Shown one piece after another: positions 1 through 4,862 of a stretch of DNA of 22,254 nucleotides. The notes under the pieces are model-generated. The model was not told where the DNA came from. It was given only the letters and a program-made list of their open reading frames with translations, and did not search any database. The DNA is taken from positions 1 through 22,254 of the IMG/VR virus record IMGVR_UViG_3300035107_000090. One strand, 5' to 3'. The DNA is from a virus. How positions within the stretch are numbered: the stretch's first letter is position 1; each line of letters opens with the position of its first letter. The translations under genes and the position numbers were made by a program.

Positions 1-206
1 AGCCAAGTTACTGCACTTCGTCTCATCCCGCAAACGTCCCTAGTGTAAGAAACATATAATTTAGTAAGAATTAATCTTAAGCTAAATTCGGGAACTTCAA
101 TAACTGATCCATCACCACAAGTAAACTTTATTGTTGAAGCGTAGGGATTCTCAATTAAGAATCCGCCGCCTTTTGTTTGGGTGACTTTTGTTTTTAGTTC
201 TGACAT
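1..206 (-). CDS. Small unknown protein, 3' end cut by window edge
   Basis: The minus-strand frame opens at ATG 206-204 and stays open for 68 codons to the window edge, so the C-terminus is missing. A good SD (AAGGAGT, complement of 214-220) lies just upstream, which supports this start. The product begins MSELKTKVTQTKGGG and has alternating polar and hydrophobic stretches with two cysteines and no evident membrane segment. I do not recognise the family. The start lies inside the last codons of the 194-358 gene (13-nt overlap), so the two are likely translated together in a leftward operon. Confidence 0.7.
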   Translation of the reverse strand, partial: MSELKTKVTQTKGGGFLIENPYASTIKFTCGDGSVIEVPEFSLRLILTKLYVSYTRDVCGMRRSAVTW

Positions 207-358
207 TGTTTTGACTCCTTTTGTAATTGGTTTACTTTTTTTTCTAATTGTTTGATGTAAATTTTAGCGTTATCTAATTCATCAAATAACGCCAAATTTT
301 TATCTTGTAGCTTATAAATTTGTAGTTCGTAAGCATAATAAGGATTTGAATAACCCAT
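194..358 (-). CDS. 54-aa coiled-coil small protein, unknown function
   Basis: An ATG at 358-356 opens a 54-codon frame ending TAA 196-194. AAGGA lies about 10 nt upstream of the start. After a short Tyr/Pro-rich N-terminus (MGYSNPYYAYEL), residues 11-50 form a regular heptad-like pattern of Leu/Ile with Lys/Glu/Gln, so a single helix that dimerises or trimerises is likely. No family is recognised. The gene sits 3 nt after the 362-490 gene and overlaps the next leftward gene by 13 nt, with that gene's SD placed inside this one. This is typical of a tightly packed phage operon. Confidence 0.65.
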   Translation of the reverse strand: MGYSNPYYAYELQIYKLQDKNLALFDELDNAKIYIKQLEKKVNQLQKESKQCQN

Positions 359-361
359 AGT

Positions 362-490
362 TTAAATGTCCTTAAGTAGTTGATGTACTTGTTGGGTTCT
401 CTCTTCTAATCTTGTAGCTAACGTATTAGTAATAACGATAGCTTGCCAAGTTAAAATTAAGAACGAAAAAATTAAAAGATAAGTTCTCAT
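362..490 (-). CDS. 42-aa single-pass membrane protein, unknown function
   Basis: ATG 490-488 to TAA 364-362 encodes 42 residues. Residues 3-22 are strongly hydrophobic (YLLIFSFLILTWQAIVI) and read as one transmembrane helix or uncleaved signal anchor. Residues 27-42 are charged and helical (LEERTQQVHQLLKDI). There is no clear SD. The gene lies 14 nt beyond the minus-strand terminator at 504-534, so it would be expressed by read-through or a promoter not recognised here. A spanin- or holin-like role fits its size, but nothing in the sequence proves it. Confidence 0.5.
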   Translation of the reverse strand: MRTYLLIFSFLILTWQAIVITNTLATRLEERTQQVHQLLKDI

Positions 491-503
491 AATTAGGAAG
501 GGA

Positions 504-534
504 TAAAAAGGAGCTAGTAAAAAAACTAACTCCT
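504..534 (-). terminator. Rho-independent terminator, minus strand
   Basis: Read on the minus strand, AGGAGTTAGT (534-525), a six-T loop and ACTAGCTCCT (518-509) form a 10-bp stem with nine Watson-Crick pairs and one G-U. TTTTTAT follows directly. On the plus strand the G-U becomes an A-C mismatch and no T-tract follows, so the signal is strand-specific. It lies 13 nt past the stop of the 548-733 gene. Confidence 0.75.
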
Positions 535-547
535 GATGTAATTTTAT

Positions 548-733
548 TTAATCATCCAATACCAATTTTACAAAAGTTGGAATTGAATGAAAAAAGTCAA
601 AGTTGTTTGACTCATCAAAAGGATTAACCTTAAGCCAAAGCCTACCAGACCTCGAATAACATTTTTCATATCTAATTTTTTTAGATATTAAAATTTTTTC
701 GTATTCTGGAAATATACAAGTGTTACCTATCAT
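548..733 (-). CDS. 61-aa unknown protein
   Basis: ATG 733-731 to a stop at 550-548. The product is mixed in charge and rich in aromatic residues (Phe/Tyr/Trp), with two cysteines (residues 6 and 25) and no membrane helix, so it is probably a small folded cytoplasmic protein. It is not recognised. The start lies only 4 nt after the stop of the 738-905 gene, so co-translation is likely. It is the last gene before the terminator at 504-534. SD support is weak (GGGAT about 8 nt upstream). Confidence 0.6.
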   Translation of the reverse strand: MIGNTCIFPEYEKILISKKIRYEKCYSRSGRLWLKVNPFDESNNFDFFHSIPTFVKLVLDD

Positions 734-737
734 CGAA

Positions 738-905
738 TTAATCCCACGCTACTTTTATAACTAGAAATTTTCTAGTTGCATTTTCTGGATCAGAATCCAC
801 AAAACGTGACAGTGTGATTAACTCAATATCTCCCTCATTTATTACGAATGAGGGAATCCTATCTATTGCCTTAAGGATGGCTTTCTGATCTTTTGTTAAA
901 GTCAT
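738..905 (-). CDS. 55-aa unknown protein
   Basis: ATG 905-903 shares one base with the TGA (907-905) of the upstream gene. A GAGGTGG SD lies about 5 nt before the start, and the stop is TAA 740-738. The product (starting MTLTKDQKAILKAID) is acidic, with a predicted helix followed by strands, no cysteines and no membrane segment. I do not recognise it. The one-base stop/start overlap and good SD make it a confident gene despite its length. Confidence 0.65.
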   Translation of the reverse strand: MTLTKDQKAILKAIDRIPSFVINEGDIELITLSRFVDSDPENATRKFLVIKVAWD

Positions 906-1141
906 CAAGCCACCTCATATTTAAGTCTTAAGTGTTCTCTAGTTATAGAGTCCTTAAACAATAAAGTATCAGGATGTTTTGGATGCTTACTGTTAGTAGC
1001 TTCAATGAACATCATGTTATCAATAAAATATTTTTTATCGATAAACTTTTTTGATAATGCAATATCAAATGCAAGCATATAATTATTCATCATTTCTATA
1101 TTTAGAAACGATTGACGCTTGCGAAGTTCGGCAAGTTCCAT
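905..1141 (-). CDS. 78-aa unknown protein, first gene of the leftward operon
   Basis: ATG 1141-1139 to TGA 907-905. The product is basic and mostly helical, with a charged N-terminus (MELAELRKRQSF), a Met-rich middle and a C-terminal half containing a repeated HPKHP-type element. No domain is recognised. There is no SD at the ATG; the frame stays open further upstream but offers no better ATG. A candidate promoter about 170 nt upstream (1319-1347) would give a long leader. Confidence 0.6.
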   Translation of the reverse strand: MELAELRKRQSFLNIEMMNNYMLAFDIALSKKFIDKKYFIDNMMFIEATNSKHPKHPDTLLFKDSITREHLRLKYEVA

Positions 1142-1318
1142 AGGAAGGTAATAATTAAATTGTCTAGGATCTTTTATTGTCTTTTCCTTTTGTAATTTCT
1201 AAATGATGCGTAGTTATCGAAATAAGCTAGATACAGTTAGAGAGAAAAAGACAAAAGGTAGAAAATCATATATTGCACATAAGGAAAATAAATTTTCACA
1301 CCATGTGCCAATTTTGAT

Positions 1319-1347
1319 AATATACCATATTGATATAATTACATCAA
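1319..1347 (-). promoter_or_regulatory. Candidate sigma70-type promoter for the leftward operon
   Basis: On the minus strand TTGATG (1347-1342) and TATATT (1324-1319) are separated by exactly 17 nt. The -10 matches consensus at 5 of 6 positions and the -35 at 4 of 6. Transcription would start near 1312 and read the 905-1141 gene after a leader of about 170 nt. In AT-rich DNA such pairs can arise by chance. Confidence 0.4.
1330..1347. promoter_or_regulatory. Operator-like 18-bp near-palindrome
   Basis: TTGATATAATTACATCAA is symmetric at 16 of 18 positions and covers the -35 and part of the spacer of the minus-strand promoter candidate. A dimeric repressor bound here would block it. No repressor gene is visible in the window, so the reading is inference. 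Confidence 0.35.
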
Positions 1348-1563
1348 AGTAATATAAAAGTCAAGTTTATTAACAAATATTTCTAAGTCCCTCCAGAATC
1401 GCTTCAGACAGGCGATATTTTCTAAGGTACTATCATACCAAAGTTATATTACAGTGCTATCACAGAGGCTTCTAGGCACCTTAGAGCATATACGGGGAGG
1501 TGTTGCAAAAAATTTTTTTTATATGCCAGGCCGAGGAACTTAAATATATATCCTAAATCTTCG

Positions 1564-2058
1564 TTACTTTGGCTCAACTTTAATTGAAAGTTCTGGAGCT
1601 TGGATGTTTACTGTCTCTACAGATTCACCTATTACTTTACCGAGGGAGTCTAGAATCTGTGCTGCTGTTTGTAATTGACCTTTTTTAACTGCTTTATTGA
1701 AAAGACGTACTCTCATTGCTTGAAGGCGAGGAAGCATATTTTCTCTATCTTTATCCCAATCTTCGGTATTCCAGTGTTTTACTTTATCCCAATCTTGCCA
1801 AGCTGTTGTTTCTGAGATTCCTTCAATTTTTGAATGTTCTATTACAAGTTGACGAGTAGTTTGACCATCTAATTGACGAGAGTAAAGACGTTGAGCACGT
1901 TCTTGAACCTTTTCTGCTGTAGAGCGAGCTACAAATCTAGGTCTACCACGTTTTTTTGTTTGAGCTATTGGGGGTGTAATATCGTTGGGAAAGGTAGAAG
2001 AAGCCACGGACTTAATCTGAGAGGGGTTAATAATCGAATAATAACCTAAAAAAGCCAA
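1564..2058 (-). CDS. terS: Candidate terminase small subunit (AT-hook and helix-turn-helix type)
   Basis: This minus-strand frame gives up to 164 aa. The start at 2058 is TTG; a GTG at 2007-2005 (residue 18) is an alternative. Residues 36-41 (KRGRPR) resemble an AT-hook. Residues 45-90 look like a helix-turn-helix segment (RQLDGQTTRQLV, then a GISETTAWQDW recognition-helix-like part). Residues 105-145 are helical. The C-terminus (ETVNIQAPELSIKVEPK) is the short beta-like tail seen in many small terminases. TerS binds the genome end and recruits TerL. The call rests on this architecture and on lying 52 bp from terL. It is odd that it is transcribed away from terL. A DNA-binding regulator is the main alternative. 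Confidence 0.5.
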   Translation of the reverse strand: MAFLGYYSIINPSQIKSVASSTFPNDITPPIAQTKKRGRPRFVARSTAEKVQERAQRLYSRQLDGQTTRQLVIEHSKIEGISETTAWQDWDKVKHWNTEDWDKDRENMLPRLQAMRVRLFNKAVKKGQLQTAAQILDSLGKVIGESVETVNIQAPELSIKVEPK

Positions 2059-2065
2059 ATTAGGC

Positions 2066-2073
2066 TATAAATA
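2066..2073 (+). promoter_or_regulatory. TATAAATA element upstream of terL
   Basis: TATAAATA lies in the 52-bp gap between the divergent terS candidate and terL, 37 nt before the terL ATG. The same or a one-base variant motif (TATAAGTA) occurs in three other short plus-strand gaps (3885, 6321, 10376). It could be a late-promoter element or an ordinary -10 region. No convincing -35 is seen. Confidence 0.35.
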
Positions 2074-2110
2074 GGGGGTATAGATTGAAATTTCTGTTAT
2101 TTTTGAGTTT

Positions 2111-3367
2111 ATGGCGGTAAAAAACAGACCAGAAATTAGTTTAAGGTATGCACAGGGGGAGGTATTTAATTGTGATAAGAGATTTCGGGTATTAGTTGCA
2201 GGAAGAAGATTTGGAAAATCATATTTATCCTGTATTGAACTGCTCAGAGGAGCAATCAATCGACCTGGAGAGGTTTATTTTTATTGTGCTCCTACTTATC
2301 GGATGGCAAAAGATATTGCATGGAAAGAATTAAAAAGATTAGTGCCAAAAGTATGGGTTCAAAGCAAGAATGAGACAGATTTAAGGTTGGAATTGATAAA
2401 TGGATCAACTATTGAGTTGAAGGGTACAGAGAATGCGATGGCATTAAGAGGTAGGAGCCTAGCAGGGGTTGTATTGGATGAAGCAGCCTTTATGGATCGA
2501 GATGTATGGGCAGAGGTTATTAGACCTGCTCTAGCCGATAAACAAGGGTGGGCATTGTTTATTTCTACACCTGATGGAACTGCGAGTTGGTTTTATGATA
2601 TGTGGTGTTTTTGTGGTGAACAGGAGTGGGATGATTGGCAAAGATGGAGTTTTACTACGATAGAGGGGGGTAATGTTGCACCAGAAGAAGTTGAAGCAGC
2701 TAGGTCGCAATTAGATGCGAGAACGTTTAGACAGGAATTTGAGGCTAGTTTTGAAAATCTTACTGGTTTAGTTGCTGTTAGCTTTAGTGATGACAATATT
2801 GATAAGGAAGTAGAAGATTTACATATGCTGCCTTTGTTATTGGGGTTGGATTTTAACGTTGATCCTATGGCTGGAATCTGTGCATATAAACATAACAACA
2901 ATTTGTATGTTTTTGATGAGATCATGCTGACAGGAGGTGCTACCACATGGGATTTTGCTGAAGAAGTTACAAGAAGGTACGGGGTAGATAGAAGAATTAT
3001 TGCTTGTCCTGACCCTACTGGTAGTGCAAGAAAAACAAGTGGGGTCGGAGTTACTGATCATACAATCCTTAGAAGGTCTGGTTTTACTGTTCTTAGCCCT
3101 AAATCACCCTGGAAAATTAGAGATAAGATAACTGCCGTCAATACTGCATTACTTGATGCAAATGGAGATCAAAGAACTTTTATACATCCAAGATGTAAAG
3201 AATTGATAAAAGCACTTAGAACTCTTACATATACACCAAATACTGGGCTTCCTAATAAAAATCTAGGAGTTGACCATGCTTTTGATGCTTTTGGTTATCT
3301 TTGTCTACAACAATTTAATTTGGCAAAACCAGAGACATTAGGGCAGACTGCGTTTAGAATATATTAA
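2111..3367 (+). CDS. terL: Terminase large subunit (ATPase and nuclease)
   Basis: 418 aa, normal for the family. The N-terminal ATPase has a Walker A AGRRFGKS at 30-37, a Walker B VVLDE at 120-124 and a coupling motif FISTP at 150-154. The C-terminal RNase H-like nuclease shows GLDFNVDP at 245-252 (Asp247), CPDPTG at 299-304 and VDHAFDAFGY at 388-397, which supply the expected metal-binding acidic residues. The enzyme cuts concatemeric DNA and drives it into the prohead through the portal. The ATG at 2111 has no SD but begins the conserved region without excess sequence. It heads the rightward structural block. Confidence 0.95.
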   Translation: MAVKNRPEISLRYAQGEVFNCDKRFRVLVAGRRFGKSYLSCIELLRGAINRPGEVYFYCAPTYRMAKDIAWKELKRLVPKVWVQSKNETDLRLELINGSTIELKGTENAMALRGRSLAGVVLDEAAFMDRDVWAEVIRPALADKQGWALFISTPDGTASWFYDMWCFCGEQEWDDWQRWSFTTIEGGNVAPEEVEAARSQLDARTFRQEFEASFENLTGLVAVSFSDDNIDKEVEDLHMLPLLLGLDFNVDPMAGICAYKHNNNLYVFDEIMLTGGATTWDFAEEVTRRYGVDRRIIACPDPTGSARKTSGVGVTDHTILRRSGFTVLSPKSPWKIRDKITAVNTALLDANGDQRTFIHPRCKELIKALRTLTYTPNTGLPNKNLGVDHAFDAFGYLCLQQFNLAKPETLGQTAFRIY

Positions 3368-3386
3368 GAACTACCTAATTCTTACT

Positions 3387-3464
3387 ATGTACCATTCTAC
3401 GACTAAGAAAAAGAAGAAGAAAAAGAAGGGAGGTAAAAAACGTGGCGAATGTTCCTGTAAATAA
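3387..3464 (+). CDS. 25-aa poly-lysine micro-protein (putative)
   Basis: ATG 3387-3389 to TAA 3462-3464. The product starts MYHSTT, runs through eight consecutive lysines, then GGKKRGECSCK, so it is extremely basic with a CxC end. It starts 19 nt after the terL stop and has no SD. Its AAG/AAG/GGA/GGT/AAA/AAA/CGT/GGC codons form the strong SD, spacer and GTG start of the next gene (3442), overlapping it by 23 nt. It may be a real peptide or mainly a leader that couples translation of the next gene. Confidence 0.4.
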   Translation: MYHSTTKKKKKKKKGGKKRGECSCK

Positions 3465-3609
3465 AGCGTTATACTCTAGGGTAAAAGCAGAGGCTAAACG
3501 TAAATTTGCTGTTTATCCTTCTGCTTATGCCAATGCGTGGCTTGTACGAGAGTATAAGAAACGTGGTGGTACTTATCGCACTGAGGCAAAAAAACGTGGC
3601 AAGAAGTAG
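3442..3609 (+). CDS. 55-aa basic protein of a small marine-phage family, unknown function
   Basis: The GTG start at 3442 is set by a perfect SD (GGAGG 3429-3433, 8-nt spacing), and the stop is TAG 3607-3609. The product starts MANVPVNKALYSRVK; residues 10-46 (YSRVKAEAKRKF, YPSAYANAWLVREYKKRGG) match a small-protein type I remember as frequent in marine phages, with no known function. It is rich in Lys/Arg and Tyr and ends KKRGKK. A role in DNA binding or in the particle is plausible from charge and from its place in the structural operon, but it is not shown. Confidence 0.75.
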   Translation: MANVPVNKALYSRVKAEAKRKFAVYPSAYANAWLVREYKKRGGTYRTEAKKRGKK

Positions 3610-3850
3610 TGGCGGTCTTACCCGTTGGTTTAAAGAAAATTGGGTTGATGTAAAGACAGGTAAGCCTTGTGGTCGTTCAAAAGGCGAAAAACGAGGCTAT
3701 CCTGCTTGTAGACCTAAGAATCGTGTATCAAGTAAGACACCTAAGACTGTTGGAGAGATGTCAGCAGCCGAAAAAGCTAGGTTTAAAAGAGAAAAAACAG
3801 GTAGTAAAAAGATAAGTTATCAACATAGACGTAAAAAGAAGAAAAAATAA
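3596..3850 (+). CDS. 84-aa DUF5872-like basic protein
   Basis: I choose GTG 3596 because it has a GAGG element (3583-3586) at 9-nt spacing and begins exactly at the conserved core; an ATG at 3506 in the same frame would add a leader that merely overlaps the previous gene. The protein begins MARSSGGLTRWFKENWVDV and contains KPCGRSKGEKRGYPACRP, a pattern I associate with the DUF5872 family (function unknown). Two cysteines flank the Gly/Lys-rich loop. The C-terminus ends in RRKKKKK. The gene overlaps the previous one by 14 nt. Confidence 0.75.
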   Translation: MARSSGGLTRWFKENWVDVKTGKPCGRSKGEKRGYPACRPKNRVSSKTPKTVGEMSAAEKARFKREKTGSKKISYQHRRKKKKK

Positions 3851-3867
3851 CTGTGAAAAACGCAGTT
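3849..3867 (+). other. Small RNA hairpin at the 3596-3850 stop codon
   Basis: AACTGTG (3849-3855), an AAAAA loop and CGCAGTT (3861-3867) form a 7-bp stem with one G-U pair, overlapping the TAA. No T-tract follows, so it is not a classical terminator on the plus strand. It may shape or protect the 5' end of the tail-tube message. Confidence 0.35.
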
Positions 3868-3884
3868 TCAAGGTAATATATTGT

Positions 3885-3892
3885 TATAAGTA
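3885..3892 (+). promoter_or_regulatory. TATAAGTA element upstream of the tail-tube gene
   Basis: TATAAGTA lies in the 58-bp gap before 3909, 16 nt from the ATG. It is one of four related motifs in plus-strand gaps. A start about 6-7 nt downstream would give a leader of roughly 10 nt. Confidence 0.35.
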
Positions 3893-3908
3893 AATTTTTC
3901 TTAGAATC

Positions 3909-4325
3909 ATGGCATTTTTTCGTGGCGAAGAAGGCTCTGTATCATTTGATAACGGAACTGGATCAATTGGAGCTATAGCTTCTACAACAGGTTGGACTTT
4001 AGATGTAACTAAAGACACTCTTGATGTTACTGCTCATGGCGATACTTCAAGAAAAAATATTGGAAGTCTAATTTCTGGTTCTGGTACTGTTGATTTAATT
4101 TATACAGCAACATCAGGAGATGATACTGCTGAAATAATTTCAGATGTTTTAACTTCTGAAGATGCTGGCGATGCTTCATTTAACCTTTTCTTAGATACAT
4201 CAGGATCTAAAAAATTAAGTTTTAATGGAATTATTACAGGAACTACATTTAGTTCAACAGTTGGTGATTTAAGCACAGTATCAGTTAGTTTTATAACTAA
4301 TGGTGCAATTACTTCTGCTGCCTAA
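3909..4325 (+). CDS. Major tail tube protein (putative)
   Basis: 138 aa with no SD at its ATG. It has the features of siphophage tail-tube proteins: a short N-terminal strand, GWTLDVTKDTLDVTAHGD at 28-45, then alternating beta strands with Thr/Ser/Gly-rich turns, and a C-terminal strand pair (VSVSFITNGAIT). There is no Ig-like extension. Tube proteins form stacked hexamers around the tape measure. The unusual point is location: tube genes normally follow the tail terminator and precede the chaperones, but here the gene lies upstream of the portal among small basic genes. A head decoration protein is a less likely alternative. Confidence 0.7.
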   Translation: MAFFRGEEGSVSFDNGTGSIGAIASTTGWTLDVTKDTLDVTAHGDTSRKNIGSLISGSGTVDLIYTATSGDDTAEIISDVLTSEDAGDASFNLFLDTSGSKKLSFNGIITGTTFSSTVGDLSTVSVSFITNGAITSAA

Positions 4326-4447
4326 TGCCTAAAGGATCTTATTCGAGTAAACAACGTAAACTTGCTGCGGTTGCTCCACCACGGGATAAGATCACTGCTG
4401 CTGATCTTAAAAAACTACGTTCTAAGAAAAAAAAGAAAAAGAAGTGA
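4325..4447 (+). CDS. 40-aa basic protein with a seven-lysine tail
   Basis: The ATG at 4325 shares one base with the tail-tube stop (TAATG), and TGA 4445-4447 ends the frame. The product starts MPKGSYSSKQRKLAAVAPP and ends LRSKKKKKKK. No family is recognised. It is shorter than usual gene-calling limits, but the stop/start overlaps on both sides (TAATG before, GTGA after) make a real gene likely. The run of AAG/AAA codons also provides the purine-rich stretch in front of the next start. Confidence 0.6.
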   Translation: MPKGSYSSKQRKLAAVAPPRDKITAADLKKLRSKKKKKKK

Positions 4448-4593
4448 AACTTACCACTCGCCAAAAAAATCTCCTTGAAAAACACTCTGAGCATCATAGT
4501 GCGAAGCATATGGAGTTTATGAAAAGGCGAATGAGAGCAGGAGATACTTTTACTCAGGCTCATAAAAAAGCACAAGCAAAGGTAGGTAAATAA
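4444..4593 (+). CDS. 49-aa basic helical protein, marine-phage type
   Basis: A GTG start at 4444 overlaps the preceding TGA in GTGA; the stop is TAA 4591-4593. The product starts MKLTTRQKNLLEKHSEHHS and continues KHMEFMKRRMRAGDTFTQAH, then a short Lys/Gln helix. It has two basic, histidine-containing helices. I recall closely similar short proteins in marine phage contigs; their function is unknown. The upstream DNA is purine-rich with no exact SD, so initiation probably depends on the preceding gene. Confidence 0.65.
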   Translation: MKLTTRQKNLLEKHSEHHSAKHMEFMKRRMRAGDTFTQAHKKAQAKVGK

Positions 4594-4859
4594 TGGCTAG
4601 AAAAAAAGGAGTTAGTTTATCTGTAGGTAGAGGGGAAAAATCCAAGAAAGGTGGACTTACTGCAAAAGGTCGTGCCAAATATAATCGTGCTACTGGTAGT
4701 AATTTAAAAGCACCTGTTACTGAAAAGAATCCAACTGGTAAAAGAGCAGCTAGAAGAAAAAGTTTTTGTGCAAGAATGTCAGGAATGCCTGGACCATTAA
4801 AAGATAAAAAAGGCAGACCTACTAGAAAAGCGTTAGCTTTAAAAAGATGGAGGTGTTAA
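4593..4859 (+). CDS. 88-aa DUF6321-like basic protein
   Basis: ATG 4593 overlaps the previous stop by one base (TAATG) and has an AGGTAGGT SD just upstream. Residues 20-50 (GGLTAKGRAKYNRATGSNLK, APVTEKNPTGKRAARRKSF) and 58-88 (FCARMSGMPGPLKDKKGRP, RKALALKRWRC) match the pattern of DUF6321, a short basic family of unknown function. It has two cysteines, one near the end. Strong positive charge suggests nucleic-acid binding or packing with DNA in the head. The gene ends 3 nt before the portal start. Confidence 0.8.
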   Translation: MARKKGVSLSVGRGEKSKKGGLTAKGRAKYNRATGSNLKAPVTEKNPTGKRAARRKSFCARMSGMPGPLKDKKGRPTRKALALKRWRC

Positions 4860-4862
4860 TCA

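Larger units (their letters stand above)
1142..1563. other. Longest gene-free stretch; dyad-rich, possible control or packaging region
   Basis: No convincing gene is seen here. From the left, 1142-1310 is AT-rich leader DNA for the leftward operon; 1319-1347 holds a minus-strand promoter-like pair and a palindrome. The GC-richer part 1381-1545 holds inverted repeats ATCGC/GCGAT (near 1399-1415), TCTAAGGT 1421-1428 with ACCTTAGA 1478-1485, and GCATATA 1486-1492 with TATATGC 1520-1526, plus direct copies of CTATCA at 1430-1435 and 1457-1462. An A6T8 tract lies at 1507-1520. The position beside the small terminase candidate would suit a packaging site, but no direct evidence shows one. Confidence 0.4.

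Noticed and set aside
1203-1352. Plus-strand 49-codon frame starting MMRSYRNKLDTV
   Set aside because: It has no SD, lies opposite to the leader of the leftward operon, runs through the palindrome and promoter candidate, and has no family resemblance.
1507-1520. A6T8 tract as a terminator for the small terminase gene
   Set aside because: There is no GC-containing stem directly before the T-run on either strand; the flanking GCATATA/TATATGC pair leaves a loop of 27 nt.
2593-3061. Two minus-strand frames opposite terL
   Set aside because: They are antisense shadows of a strongly conserved ATPase/nuclease gene, with low-complexity Ser-rich products and no initiation signals.
3506-3595. A 30-residue N-terminal extension for the DUF5872-like gene (ATG at 3506)
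   Set aside because: The extension is the out-of-frame reading of the previous gene. GTG 3596 has a good SD and begins at the conserved core.
4339-4575. Minus-strand frame of 78 codons opposite the small basic genes
   Set aside because: Its poly-phenylalanine and leucine runs are the mirror image of the poly-lysine codons of well-supported plus-strand genes.
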